Assembly: GCA_030549775.1 (NCBI GenBank) | Contig: CM060172.1 | Span: 52,503,942-52,567,941 of the forward strand | Length of the DNA stretch: 64,000 bases | Reading direction: 5' to 3' | Origin: Tamarix chinensis | Lineage: Eukaryota > Streptophyta > Magnoliopsida > Caryophyllales > Tamaricaceae | Part shown: one piece after another, positions 38,434 through 51,000 of the stretch | Layout of the letters: each line of letters starts with the position of its first letter | How positions within the stretch are numbered: position 1 is the first letter of the stretch | Translations under genes and position numbers: made by a program | The notes under the pieces: model-generated | What the model was told of the DNA's origin: nothing | The model's input: only the letters and a program-made list of their open reading frames with translations | The model's database searches: none

Positions 38434-38660
38434 ATAACAACAACAACAACAATAACAATAGTTATAATAGTAGTATTAGTAATAACTTAACAAGGTCTTA
38501 GAATTAATTAATACCATTAATTAGAAGTCCTTAGGGGTAATGTTAGGACCTGTTAATAATAATAATAAGGGTAGTAATAATAGTAATTATAGTAATAGTA
38601 TTAATAATAATAATGATAATAATAATTATAATAACATTAATAATAATAGTTAATAGTATT
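37500..38660 (-). repeat. Large TAA/ATA trinucleotide region in element D
   Basis: About 1.1 kb dominated by TAA triplets: long near-perfect runs at 37615-37667, 37805-37850, 37900-37955, 38117-38175 and 38370-38430, with AAC, GAT and GATGAT interruptions. The run at 38370-38430 changes from TAA to TTA near 38396, so it can fold on itself. Translations give poly-Ile or poly-Leu only. Confidence 0.92.
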
Positions 38661-38699
38661 AAAATTATTAACCACTTCTATTATTCAAGATCTAAGGTT

Positions 38700-39720
38700 T
38701 AGGGAGTTGGGCAACCTGGCTGGGAGGTGGTGGCGCCGGCGGTGGCGCGGCGGCGCGGCGGCGGCGGAAGGGAAGAGAGGGAAAAATGGAGGTGGAGGCT
38801 AGGGAAGGGAAAATAGGAGAAAGGGGAGGTGTAGGGTGGTAGGGCAGGGTTCCCTGGTCGTTTTGGGGGGTGGTGGCAGTGCTGCAAGCGGCGGTATGGC
38901 TGGCGGCAGCAGCGCGAAGGTGGCGTAGGGCTAGAAGGGTTGTTTTGGGGAAGGAATTTTCGCACTGCTAGGGCGGTACGTGTGGCGCAAGGTAGGGAGG
39001 CTACGGGGGTTGGTTGTGTAGAGGGAGATGCAGGGAAGACCGTGGTGGCAAGCGTAGGCGGTAGGGGTGGCTGATGATGGAGGAAATGGCGGCTGAAGGT
39101 GGGGCGGCGCGTGACTTTGCTATGTCTGGGTTTCCAGTTTTCGAACCCGATTAAGGTGGCCTTCGGGGCTATTTATAGGCCAATCGAGATGGAAAAACGA
39201 CAAGGATGCGAGGAAGGGTTGGAGGTTAGGTGGATGCGTGTCCGGCGAGGCTGGCCGACGCAGGTCTACAGTTGTAAACCGAGATTTGTCGAGGGGAGAG
39301 AGAGAGGGGTTTCGTGCAGGGAAAGACCGAATCGATTAGTCCAATCTATAGGGGAGACAATGAGGAGGAGAGGGATGAAATGATGGGTGCTGGAGCTGTT
39401 GTTGCAGGCTTTTCTTCCCAGCTGAAACTTTTGTGTTGTAGGCGGCGAAGGACGATGACGCGGGGAAGAAGAAGAAGAAGAGGCTGGACCTGCAGTCCAG
39501 CAGAAAAGAAAGGAAGGAAAGAAAAGGGGTGGGCTGAATCGGTCGGGAGAAAAGGGGATGGAGGGCACGCGGGAGAGGGGGTTGGGCCGCAAGGGATGCT
39601 GGGCCTAGTAGGCCGGCCCAGTCGGGGAAAAATAAGGAAGAGAAGGGGAAAGAAAGAAAAAGGAAAAAGGAGGGAGAAAAGGGGGAAAAGAAAAGGAAAA
39701 AGAAGAGAAAAAAATGGGGG
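38700..39720 (-). repeat. Purine-rich (antisense C/T) block of element D
   Basis: The counterpart of the C/T-rich blocks of A, B, E and G read on the other strand, including a GC-rich GGCGGCGCGG stretch at 38730-38765. Open frames here are compositional artefacts. Confidence 0.8.
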
Positions 39721-40671
39721 GTTTTGGCTTAATTGATATAATTTGATTAATTTGGGATGTTTAATAAAATATAAACATTAAAATAATGATTAAATTCTCT
39801 ATTTGGGTTAATTTAGGGATTTTTAAAGAATTTTCTTAAATTCTATTTTAATTAACAAAACACTTTAATTTTCTCCAATTAAATTATTTATAAAGTTTAT
39901 ATTAATTTAAAACTATTTTATCCTTCTTAGTTTAAACAAATTAATTTATTTAATTAATTTCCAAAATAAAATCCTTAATTAGCTTAAAATACCACCATTA
40001 CTCCCATTTAAAACACTTATAAATTTTCTTCTTGATTTACCCTAATCAATTTCCTCTTATTTTAATAAAAGTAAATTATTTGATTAACTTTCAACATACA
40101 AACCTTATTTAATAATAGATAATAGAAATTAGGATTTTTGGGGCATTTCACTAAGTCAGCCTTCTTCCTCAAGTGTACTCAATAGAGATGCCTCCGATAC
40201 CACCACGCTGAACCCTTCACAAGAAAACTCAAGAGAGATCTTTTAGAAAGAGAAAGGGAGATTATATTATAGAGAGAGAATTTCTTAATACAATTCTTAT
40301 TGGATGATTTTCAAATGCCTCTACCCCCTCTATTTATAGGAGAAGATTAACTCCTTCCCCTCCTCTAGGAAGATTCTAGAGACGGGCCTAATGGATCTCT
40401 CTAAAATGGCCCAATAAGTCCATTATTCTTTTTAGAATAGTCTATTAGGGGTGTCTAGAGGACTATCTTAGGGTTTCTAAAATTATCCATAATCATCTAT
40501 ACAAGTGGAGAAGGATCTAGAGACACCTCCCTCTAGAACATTCTAGAATTATCTAGAGAAGTGTAGAATTCTATAAATCTCTCCATACTTATCCAAACTA
40601 TACAATGATATTCTAGATTATTCAAGAACTTGTGGAACCTCAGTGCAGGTCTTTCGATGTAGCTCGTAACA

Positions 40672-41350
40672 TTATGGTAATATAGGAAGATAAAAGGTTC
40701 AATGCTCACCCAAAGTGAAAGAAGAAGGAATGCCTAATTGATTTCATGTTTGCAAATTCTCTTCTATTACTTTGCAAAGGTAATGCATCTTCCATTTAGA
40801 CTATTTATGATTATTTCCAGCATTTTTTAGGTGTCTTTGGCTTAGAAATGAATCTTGACAAGAGTAGCGTGCTCTTTAGGGGAGTTATCTCTTCACATGA
40901 TAAATATTAGACCTTCTTTAGTATTAATTTTTTTCAAAGGTGGCCTTCCTATGAAATATTTGGGCATGCATTTGGTAGATATGTCTTTTAATTTTCATCA
41001 TTTTCTTTCTCTAATTGACAAGATCAAGTTCCTTAGATATGTAGGCATGATTCAATAGATCCAATCAAATATCTTTAGATTGCATTCTTATGGGAACCAA
41101 ATAGAAGTATTCCCAAAGTGAGTTATACATGCCATTAATGTCCATTTATGATCCTTTCTTTGGTCTAGCTTTACTGGCATTATAATGAAATCTTCGATAG
41201 CTTTGGAATACGCCTGGTTGCTAAAGACACAAAGTGGCTTGGGGATTTTTAACTTAGAATATTATAATCTAGTTATTGTTAATTAGATACTATGATCAGT
41301 AGCCCAACATAAGGAGGTGCTTTGGGTTAAGTAAATCTATGTAGGATGAC
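40672..41350 (+). pseudogene. LINE reverse transcriptase, C-terminal part (fragment)
   Basis: Continues the reading of 34540-34670. CLIDFMFANSLLLLCKGNA near 40725-40790 is at the position of the FADDLLLF catalytic motif; the DD pair reads NS, so the site is lost. Then come LGVFGLEMNLDKSSVLF (about 40825-40880), a GLPMKYLGM segment (about 40945-40975) and SGLGIFNLEYYNL (about 41230-41270) with KEVLWVK near 41310, all in the order of plant L1-type LINEs. Stops and shifts are frequent. Confidence 0.87.
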
Positions 41351-41826
41351 CACAATTTTATTTGATTTCAATCTCAAACTTAACCAAGACATGTGTTTAT
41401 GGTATGAAAAATTCTCAAGTTAAACTAAATCATTCTCAAAGTATTATAAATAATTATTAATATGATTATTGTTATTAATTATTATTATAGTTTTATTATT
41501 ATAATAATAATTTTTATTATAAATATAAATATTATAATTAGTAAGACATTGATTATATTATTTATTATTAATATTAACAATATTATAAATATAAATATCA
41601 TAATTATTTTTATCAGCATCAGTTAAATTACATCAAATAAGAAAAAAAATCTATAGAAAACTAGCCCTGAGTATCTTCCAAATAAAAACACCTACTTTAA
41701 GAGTAATATTTTTTGCTTATCTATAATCATTTATTTTTGGTGAGTTGTTTATAATTATTTTATAGAGCATAAATATCACATGGAAAATTCTTATATGAAA
41801 CCACACGTTATATATACAAAGTTTTA
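41351..41826. other. AT-rich DNA downstream of the LINE
   Basis: No gene. Contains ATTATT/TATAAA-rich low-complexity sequence at 41450-41610. It may include the LINE 3' untranslated region; no poly(A) tail was identified. Confidence 0.45.
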
Positions 41827-44539
41827 GAGAAAATTTCTTTGCAGTCCATTTAAGTGAAACTAGTAAGATAAAAATTAAAATGGTCTTAAAGTATTTAGTT
41901 ATAAGTACAAAATATTATGTACATATAATTATACTAATATGTACACCTAATTATACATAATTGTACAAATAATATTCTCTATATGTACATGTATATTGGG
42001 ATTCCAAAAAAATGGGCTAAAACCAAATAGATTGTCTAACTTTAATTACTTTGATTCAAATGGACTACCAACTATTTATATAGAGAGACACAGACACAGA
42101 CACACGTAGGAAAGAGAGTGAGAGATTATAACTATAGCATTACTCTTTCTTAAAACAACAGCAAATTTGCAATGACATCTCGATGTCTTGAACAAATACT
42201 ATTCTCTACTATCAATAAATAATACTTTCTAATTTGGAAAATTATTTTAAAGTCTAGTGAAATAAAACTATTCAAAGTTGTACAATCTATTTATTATTTA
42301 GTCCACTTTTTTTGGTATCTAATTTACATATACATATACATATAAATGATATTATCTATACATGTAATCCCCCGAAATTTTAAAAAGCTTATAATTTAAT
42401 CAATAATTTTATTTGGGATAAATTAGCTTTTAAATCTATTTAATTTTATTATTTTATATATTTTTGAGTATATAAAATTGGATATAAATATTTAATAAAT
42501 TAAAATAAATATTTTTTTATTTTATCATACTCTTATTATTTAAATAATTTTTCAAACCATTATTTTACTAAAATTATCCTTTTTAAACTCTTATATTTTA
42601 ATTATATTAAATTAAATTATTAAATTTATTACCCAAAAATATTATATTGTATTATTTTATAAATTAAATTATTTTATTTAATCCCATTTTCCTTTTCTTT
42701 TTCCTTTTTCCCTTTTTCCTCCTCTTTTTTTCTTCTTTTTCTCTTTTCTTTCCTTGAACCGCCGGCTGGCCTGGCCTGCTCCTTTCCCCCCTGCGCTTGG
42801 GCTGCTGGCCCGTCTCCCTTCCCCTTCCTCTCCTTCCCCCTCACGCGATGCCGGCCCGCCTCCCTCCTTTCTTTTCTTTCCTTTATCCTCGACCGGGCCG
42901 CCCCATACCCACTTCCCTTCAGCCGCCTATCGCACCAGCCCCTCCCCCTTCTTCCTTCTTTCTTCTTCTTCCTCTTTCCCCGGCAAAAATCCCGACCACC
43001 CAACCATCTCTGCCGCCCAACCTGCAACCCTCTCCCCCTACTGCTTCCCCTATCTCTCTCTCTCTCTCTCTCTCGTCGTTTTCCTGCACCATCCTGCCCC
43101 CACCATCTCTCTCTCCCTTCCCCTATACCCTGCCATATCTCTTCTCCCTCTCCCTACAACTCCCATTTCCCTACCAATCTACTACCGCCCTCGAGCTCCC
43201 TATCCCCTCCCTTCTCTTCCTCTTCTTTTTCTTCCTCCTTCCCTACCTCGTACTGCATTTTTTCAAACTCCCCATGCATGCCCCGACCTTCTTTTCTCTC
43301 CCTTTTTCCTCTTTCCCTCATCCTCCCTGTTTTGCTTCACCGCTGCTGTTTCGCCGCCGCTGCCCCCTCAACAGCCACATGCACCACCCCCTGCCACCCT
43401 CTACCTCACCCCTGAACGATCACAACACTCATTGAGCCACCCCGCAACTTCCTTCCTCCTCCCCTCTTTTTTTTTCTCTTCTTCTTCTCTCTTCTCGGCA
43501 GCCACCCTGCACTGCCCTTTTCCGCCACAGTTCTACCGCCTCTGCCGCCACCTGAGCCACCAAAATAATCCCTGCAACCCCCTCTATCACCTCTAAACCT
43601 CCTTTGGCCGAAACCACCGCCTGCATGCCTTCAATTTTCCCTCTTCCTTTTCCTTCCTCCTCAGCCCCTCCATCTAAACCCACCTAGGCAGCCTCCTTTC
43701 ACGGCCTTACTGTCACCGCCTCCGCCACCCTTGGCCACCAACAACTTGTCCCCGACCACCACCTACACCCCCTCTTCACTCATTCACCCTTCCCTTGCCC
43801 TAAATCCTTCCCCATCTACCCTTTTTCTTAGCCCCAAAACCCCAACCCAAAAATAGCCTATTTCTCCTCCTATCACCCACCTTCAAGCCCCTCCACCCCA
43901 TTTATTTTCATGCAGCTCATGCACCTTAAACCCTTTTTCTTAGCCCCAAAACCCCAACCCAAAAATATGCCCCATTTATTTTATTAATTAAGTGTTATAA
44001 AGTCTTGCACTTGGTTTTCTCTTATTTCTAATATAATCAATCTTGATATTATTTTTAGGTATTGGTTTTGATGATCAAAGCTTGAACCTTAAACCGAAAT
44101 ATCAGTAAGGTTCGTTTTTTTGCGAATCAAGGTAACCATTAAATCCCACTTAAACGCATGGATTAACGTATCTTAGCACATTAGGATTTTTAATATATTC
44201 TCATGCTTAATATATGTTGTTTAATATCATATGCATAGTTTCTTGTGATGTTGGATGAAAAGAAGCATGTTAGGTTATATGTTATGTATAGAAGTATTGT
44301 TTAAGGTAAGAGTTTGGTTGTTAATGAAAATATTAAGTATTATCCATGTTGTATTATGCTATTGTGATCTTTAATGCATGGGTAATATTTTGTGAGCCTT
44401 AGGGGTATTTTAGTAATGTATCTTGTACAAGAATATGGCCTAATATATATATATGGGTGCTAATAAGTATTATATTAAATAAAAGAGTTGTGGATGAGGT
44501 ATTAATATTAATATTTTATGTAATAATGATAATTTGATA

Positions 44540-45230
44540 TAAGTGGTGTAATAAGGGGTAAAATGGTAATTTTTAATTAAAAAGAGTATTATGGTAATTT
44601 TGGAGGCAATGGCAAAGTGGTAATTTAGTAATTAAAGGGTAAATTAGTAATTTTGTAATTAAAGGGCAAAATGGTAATTTCATAATTAAAGGTCAAAATG
44701 GTAATTTTGTAATTAAAGGGCAAAATGGTAATTTTGTGAATGAAAGGGTGTTATGGTAAATCTTGGAAGTTAAGGAGTAAAATGGTGAATTTAAAAGTAA
44801 AAGGGAAAAATAGTAATTTTATAAATAAAAGGGGTAAAGTGGAAATTGGAAAGGAGTAAATTGGTAATTATGATAATAGAGAAGGGCAATTTGGTAATTT
44901 AAATAACTAAAGGGTAATTTGATAAATTTGATAATAGAGAGGGGTAGTTTGGTAATTATGATCATATAAAAGGGTAATTTGGCAATTTAACCAACTAGAG
45001 GGTAATTTGGTAATTTTGATAATGGAGAAGGGTAATTTGGTAATTATTATAATAGAGAATGATAACTTAGTAATTAACCAAATAAAGGGATAATCTGGTA
45101 ATTAGGATAATGAGAAAGGGTAATTTGGTAATTTGACCAGCTCAAAGGCAATTTATTAATTATAATGAAGGAAAAAAGGTAAAGTGGTAATCTCACCAAC
45201 CAAATGGAAAATATATTAAGTGTAATAATT
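44540..45230 (+). repeat. Minisatellite of about 30 bases in element E
   Basis: Imperfect tandem repeats with AAGGGTAATTTGGTAATTAT and AATAGAGAAGG-like parts. It is the counterpart of the array in A at 11290-12300, less regular here. Confidence 0.8.
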
Positions 45231-46074
45231 ATTAAGGGGGAATTTGTGACCTAATAGGTATGGGAAATAGTTTGGTAACCTAAATCGATTGAGGGGTATT
45301 TGGTAATTATGTAACAAGGAGGGTAATATGGTAAATTGTCAAGTAAGAAAGGGATAACTTAGCAATTATATAAGTAAGGAGTAAATGAATAACTTGTATC
45401 TAGTATGTCGTTTTAATTGTGGAATTCCGTAATATGACTCAAATAACGCTGATTAGCAAGGTAAGAGTATTTGGTAATTAGTAAGTATACCGAAAACGAA
45501 TTCTAATTCAAAAGTAGATGAGATTTGGCCTTAATAATTCTTCTGTGTCACCTTGGACAACCATTTGAATAAGAGATATCTAACAATATCCGAATGATTG
45601 AAAGTGAATAATTATCTAATTATTGTGCTTCTGTGATCACCTTAATTAAGACATTAATATTTAAAGTGAAAGACCTCGAGATCGAAAATGGTGGCTCTTT
45701 AGGGGTCGCTACCCTAAAGACATGGTTTAGCCCACAGTTATTCTAGTTTTTGCTGGTGTGCCTTTGTGCCCCAGCTAGGCCCTATATCTTACTCTATCTA
45801 GCTCTACGAACCTAGTTAGGGGGTATACATACTTATGGATTAGGTGTCCTTGTCGGTAGGGTACTGAGTTAGTTTTATGCACCGGTACGACCAAGGTACA
45901 TTTGCATCCCTACGTTGGTAGTTGAAGGGTGCTGAGTAGCTTTTATGCACCAGTGCGACCGGTGTACTTTTTTGTTCCAGGATCTTGATCTCTCTATCGA
46001 GGCAAATAAATGGAATTGTTGTGCTGATTTAAAAAGGGAAAACACTAATCGTGGAAGTGAAAGATTAATGAGCC

Positions 46075-46430
46075 GGGTCCAGTTGAATTATATTATAAGT
46101 ACCGATCTATCGGATATAATAGTGGCCCAGGAGCTTTTATCTTGGATGATGTTATGAGTACCGATCCAACGGATATAATAGTGACCCAAGTGTGTGTTGC
46201 CCTAGATGATGTATGTTTGTATTCCGATCCACCGGCCATAATAGTGGCGGTCCCGAGCTCAATAAATTTGATTTGGTTGTGAATAAATTATAGAAAAATA
46301 CTAATTACTTACAGTGGAACACCATGTGAGTCGGGGCTAGACCGGTCTACCAGCGAATAATAGTGGCCAGGAGCGTTTTGCCCTGCATGACCGATCCACC
46401 GGCGAATAATAATGGGGTTCCCACACTTAC
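46075..46430 (+). repeat. CCGGTCCACCGG / ATAATAGTGG modules in element E
   Basis: About five copies with cores such as CCGATCCACCGG and CCGGTCTACCAG, each followed by ATAATAGTGG or a variant. The order and spacing match element A. Confidence 0.8.
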
Positions 46431-47240
46431 AAGAATAATTATAATCCGATATGATTGATAAGGATGAACTAAGGGCTTAAAGACCAGAAGTATCGATTGT
46501 TCTCTATGGCCTATTAATATCTGATTGATTTATTAAGTATGTGAATGTATAAATGTAGATATTAAGTATTTACCTTTCATTATGTATGTATGTAACATCA
46601 TGTGTTGCATTGCAGACCTATTGTTAAGTGTGATTTAAAGGGTTACTCACAACCGTAGTATTGAATGGTTTCATTCGTGGGGCCCCTGCCTATTCAATGG
46701 GCAGTGTCCCTTGCAGGTCGTTTTCAAGTGCTATTCAAGTGGACACTTGGGAAAGAGCGTAAGGTACTATCCGGTAAATCATAGGGTTGTATGCTTTCAT
46801 CTTTAAAATTTATGGTTTTATGGTTTCATTGTATTTGTTGATTTGTAACCACCACTGGTGGCTTGTATTTTTGTGAAATGTCACGTTCGCTACTCTGATT
46901 TAATCAATAGATTGAATTTTTTGTAAGTTGTATTTTTCTCTTTTAGCCTTAGCACTTGGTATGGAACGGTAGGAGTGAATCGGTCTGGTACTAAGTATAG
47001 CGGTAATATCCCCAAAATTCACAATTTTATTATTTTACTTCCATTAATTCTTTTTAATAGAACAAAATTTTTCATTAGTAAACTTTAAGGATATTACAAT
47101 ACATTTATACATAATTAGATATACATATTAGTATAATTATATATATATATATATATATATAATATTTTATACTTCCAATTAAATACATTAATACTATATT
47201 AATTTTTTTTCTATTAATTCCACTCAAGTAAACTTCAAAC

Positions 47241-47346
47241 TAATTTTCCCTTCTAATTTCTCCATTCAGAAAGAAAATCGTTTCAACGTAAAATAATTTT
47301 CCCTTCTAATTTCTCCATTCCAAAAGAAAATCGTTTCGACGTAAAA
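47241..47346. repeat. Tandem duplication, 53-base unit
   Basis: Two nearly identical copies (47241-47293 and 47294-47346), each starting TAATTTTCCCTTCTAATTTC and ending with a TTCRACGTAAAA segment. The duplication begins at the outer end of the inverted-repeat element. Confidence 0.9.
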
Positions 47347-48029
47347 TTTTGTTCCCCGAAGACAGTAGTCTTTTGAAAAGTCAAATTTTAGACTCAACTT
47401 TTGTCCTTACTTTCACTCGTTATCTATACATTTATTATTTTATTATTTTCCAAATGAAGGATAGATGAATGAGAGTAACGGTAGTTTTATTTGTTAGTTA
47501 AAACTTAATAGTTTTGTAAATTACTAAAATAACTTTGTTAGTATATCACGAGGGTAGGTTACATTAATAACTTTTTTCCCCCAAATCTTTATAATATTTT
47601 TGACTGAGCCTTTTTACCAGGATACATCATTAGGGGGGAGATGGAAGAAATTTGAATGCAAGTAGATGGCATGGTAGATAAGGCCTTAACCACCTATGCC
47701 ACATGTTTCTTTTCCAAAGTTCTAACAATGGTAAGTTGGTTACAAAATTTAATAACTAAAATCAAAATCTATCAAAGATTCTCCATTGGCTGCAGTCAGT
47801 AAACAAGTTCAGCAGAAAATGGCAACGAACAGATGTCCGCGTACTGGACTACTGGTTTCCAAATGTCTTCCGGACCTCCGGTGTGTTCGTCTAAACTTCT
47901 GTGAATCCTCTATGATCCGCTACCACAACTCTGCAAATTCCAAGCAAGTTATGAGACGTAAATGAATTTCAGCAGATAAAGTCTGATAACTGTCGACAGC
48001 ATAATCACATTACATAGCCTTACCGTCCT

Positions 48030-51000
48030 TCAAGTAGTTTTAGACTTGCTAATAGAAAGATCAATGTGCAGGTAAGCTACGCACGCAACGAAGGTGAGGA
48101 AGAATGCTGATACCAACATCAATGGTTCAGCAAGCATGAAGATGGGATTGAAAGTGTAGTAAACCTGTAAAACCAAACGCAATAATATTAGTTTCATTAT
48201 CTGAAGGATGAAGTAGCAGTTACGAAACCAACTATGAAACTGTTTATTTTTAGTTGGCAACGCAATAATTCATGCTAATGCGACATTATTGGATATACGC
48301 CAGCCATTAAGAATAATTGAACCCATGCCCCGAATCGTAAGTTCACTATGACTGTACGTTTTTCCACGGATTGGACTTCGGAGTAAGAACCTGTAAATCA
48401 AGTCCATGCTATTGGAGGTTCAGTTATGTAGCATAAGAAATTCATGGCGAAATAGAAATCCTCAAGAGTAGATGATGTCCTCTTCCTTGCGATAATGGTC
48501 AGGGAGTGGCAAATATTTTCCCTGATTAATAAAAATCTTAGATACTGGAAAGACCATGCCAGATAGATTCTGAGCACGCAGAAAGATGGGGACCAGCCTC
48601 ATTACTTTTTTGTGTGATGCAAAACCAGATCCAATCATTAATGACATCAGATCAGTGTAAGCATACTTTCATTCTTTCTATAGTTTATAGATAAGAATTT
48701 AATAAATATTTAACAGGTATTTATTCGCAATTACAATTTATGCCAATCATCATCCAGAAAAGAGGAAGAGGGAGGGGGATGGGGATTCTAAATTACCTGA
48801 AAAGGAACATTGTGCTCAGATACAGCATTACCCTTTTCCAAGACTATGACTGATCTTCCAACAACATCAAGATAAGAGTATTTCTTCTGCAGAAAGCCAA
48901 AACAGAGTAGAAGCAAAAGAAAAGTTAGAAGGCTCATGGTTAATGACCTTGTCAACAATCAAGTTAAATGTAATCGGTCAACAACCCTGAAAATAGTGCT
49001 TATAAGCATAAAAGAAGCTGAATACTTTAGCGGAGTGTTATAAGAGATCAATACCTCTAAATGTTGCTCCACTGGAAAAGGAACCACAACAGAAGGGTCC
49101 TTTGATCCCTCAGGCAGCACTACCTGAAACATAATAGTTGATTCAACATTTAGGACAATAAACTTAGAAGCAAATAGATGGGAAAGTTAAAAAATGAAGG
49201 TAAAAGAAAGAAGACACTGTGAATCTTGACACTGAATCTACCTTGACAGTTAGCTTGTCTACAACAGTCTCTGCAAGAGGACATCCAAAGCTGAAGTTCA
49301 GGTAACGCCTACCATCAGGAGCCTCAAAAAGAAAGTCTTGCAACGGCACCCCATATCCAATGACAAAAGTGGATCGCCAACCTCCAAACAAAGGATAGCG
49401 TGGCTCAATCAAAAGCTCTGACTGTGGAGAAAACAAAGAGCTCTATAAATAACTTTATTCTGGTTATGTAATTCAGTTTGAATTCCTGTTCCAATTTTTG
49501 CAAAACTGATGCAACAAATAATTGCAAATATGATATTAACACATATTCAAACTCTTTAAGAATGTAGTAGTGAGCTGGGTTCACACTCTCATGTATCTCT
49601 CTTCCAAAAGTTTCCCTTTGTACAGGCACCATGTTTCAAGAAGATGTTAAATTTTTAGATATGTGAGATTGATTGGACATTCTGTTTTCCATTCTATCAA
49701 CAGCTTTTAAACTGATCACTTTGACAAGGACCTAATCCAATATGCAATCATCAAAGTCAATAGATGATATTTGCCAAAGAAAAATTGCCAAGTGACCATC
49801 AATAAGACCCAAAAATCTGCCTCAGAAAGATATCAAAAAGTGGTGAGTGGTGGTGTTCAATGCAATAAAAGACCACATCTAAAAGTGACAAGGATTTTCT
49901 ACAATCGGGACAGGAGAAGGGGTAAGTAGCCTTATATGTAAAAAAAGGCAACTACACCATATCTGAAGATGGCTATCAAACCTCTCTGCTATTGGGGAAT
50001 TTTATATTCATTGAGCCAATTAGAAAAGTTTATCTTTAAATGAGAGAAGCAAAATTTAAGAAATTGCACATAATACAAAACATCAATTAAGTCTTACAAT
50101 ACAAAATGCATTGATAATGGGGCTGACATAATCCCACGGAACTACAACCGGAACAAGTTCCATATAGCTAGCACAGAGAACACGTTAACCAAGCGGCTTC
50201 CAGGAAGTAAATGTTCATAACACATCAACAAACTCACACTGCTTAATACAAATGTAAACTTCACCTCCAATGTCTCCACATTAAAAGAACAAGCATATAA
50301 AATGTTTTACCTTCCTATAATCTGTACGGAGATGAGACGTTGAGATATTTCCAATTCCATCTCGATAGTAGACCGAGTGTACTCTAGGGGGCAATCTAAC
50401 AAGAAGATGCTTGAATGAAGAAGCACCACTTGCAGATGGCCTAGCTTGATACTCCAACCTGCCAAAAAGGATGCAAATGATGATTGATTCAACACAATAG
50501 ACCACAACAGATTAAATCCACAATGAAACCAACTAGTTTAGTAAGTATGTTACATAAAGGCAGTATTAAATAAAAACAAATAAAAAAAAGCACTACTACC
50601 AAGATGAAGTTACATAGACTATTTAATTTGCCAGGAGTACCAGTGACAAACACAACAGGATACAAGATATTCAAAGGGAAGTAAACAGATCCAAAACTGA
50701 TCAACTTGTGAGTAATCACAGCATGGACCAAACTATGGCTGTTAAGATTGGGCAAAACAACTATATTAAAAATCAAATATTTTACCCAACATGGGATATA
50801 CAATTGATCTGCATAGGCCATACAAACACTTCATTGTTTCATGAGCCATAAACTGATATGCAAGTTTAATGGGTTTGGACACATTTACATTCTTAACAGT
50901 AGTGGGGAATTTGTGTATAAAATGTAGGCCTCTGCTTTTCCAAAAGATGCAGATTTTGATACTCATTGTATACATAAAATCTATCTTAATCTCATGCCAA

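Larger units (their letters stand above)
34745..40150 (-). mobile_element. Long solo-LTR-like element D (composite, antisense)
   Basis: 5406 bases flanked by CTAAG at 34740-34744 and 40151-40155. The element 5' end is at 40150 (reverse strand TGAAATGCCCC, as in B) and a 3' end at 34745 (reverse strand ..GGGGGTGTTACA). A second, homologous 3' end lies inside at 35147, so the first 402 bases duplicate the terminal module. Modules in antisense order: the dyad 35622-35636, CCGGTCCACCGG modules 35820-36115, CCATGCAAACC repeats 36740-36830, TAA arrays 37500-38660, and a purine-rich block 38700-39720. No coding domain. Confidence 0.85.
34671..40671 (-). mobile_element. Small solo LTR inserted in the LINE, itself split by element D
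   Basis: The left piece 34671-34744 begins TGTCACG; the right piece 40151-40671 ends CGTAACA, so the termini form TGTYACG inverted ends. TTAT flanks both sides (34667-34670, 40672-40675). Joined length is about 590 bases. CTATTTATAG near 40337 read on the minus strand is a TATA-like box, giving the orientation. Removing it restores the LINE reading. The parent family is not identified. Confidence 0.75.
42363..47098 (+). mobile_element. Long solo-LTR-like element E
   Basis: 4736 bases, start TGTAATCCCCCGAAATTT and end ATATTACA, flanked by ATACA at 42358-42362 and 47099-47103. It is closely related to A module by module: C/T-rich block 42690-43930, arrays of about 30 bases 44540-45230, a conserved stretch 45640-45990 (GGTGTGCCTTTGTGCCCC), CCGGTCCACCGG modules 46075-46430, GGGGCCCCTGCCTATTC near 46680, and the conserved 3' end 46945-47098. 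No polymerase domain. Confidence 0.88.
41827..47252. mobile_element. Inverted-repeat miniature element, split by element E
   Basis: The left arm 41827-41975 and the reverse complement of the right arm 47104-47252 align over about 150 bases, including TATAATTATACTAATATGTA and ACCTAATTATACATAA-like segments. Without E the element is about 685 bases and has no coding capacity. Long inverted arms suggest a MITE of Mutator- or foldback-like type; its own target duplication is not clear. Confidence 0.6.

Noticed and set aside
37564..38490. Poly-isoleucine and poly-leucine open frames
   Set aside because: Direct translations of TAA/TTA triplet arrays; no gene.
39099..39736. Arg/Gly-rich open frames near 39099-39383 and 39314-39736
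   Set aside because: Part of the purine-rich block of element D, matching C/T blocks of other copies on the opposite strand.
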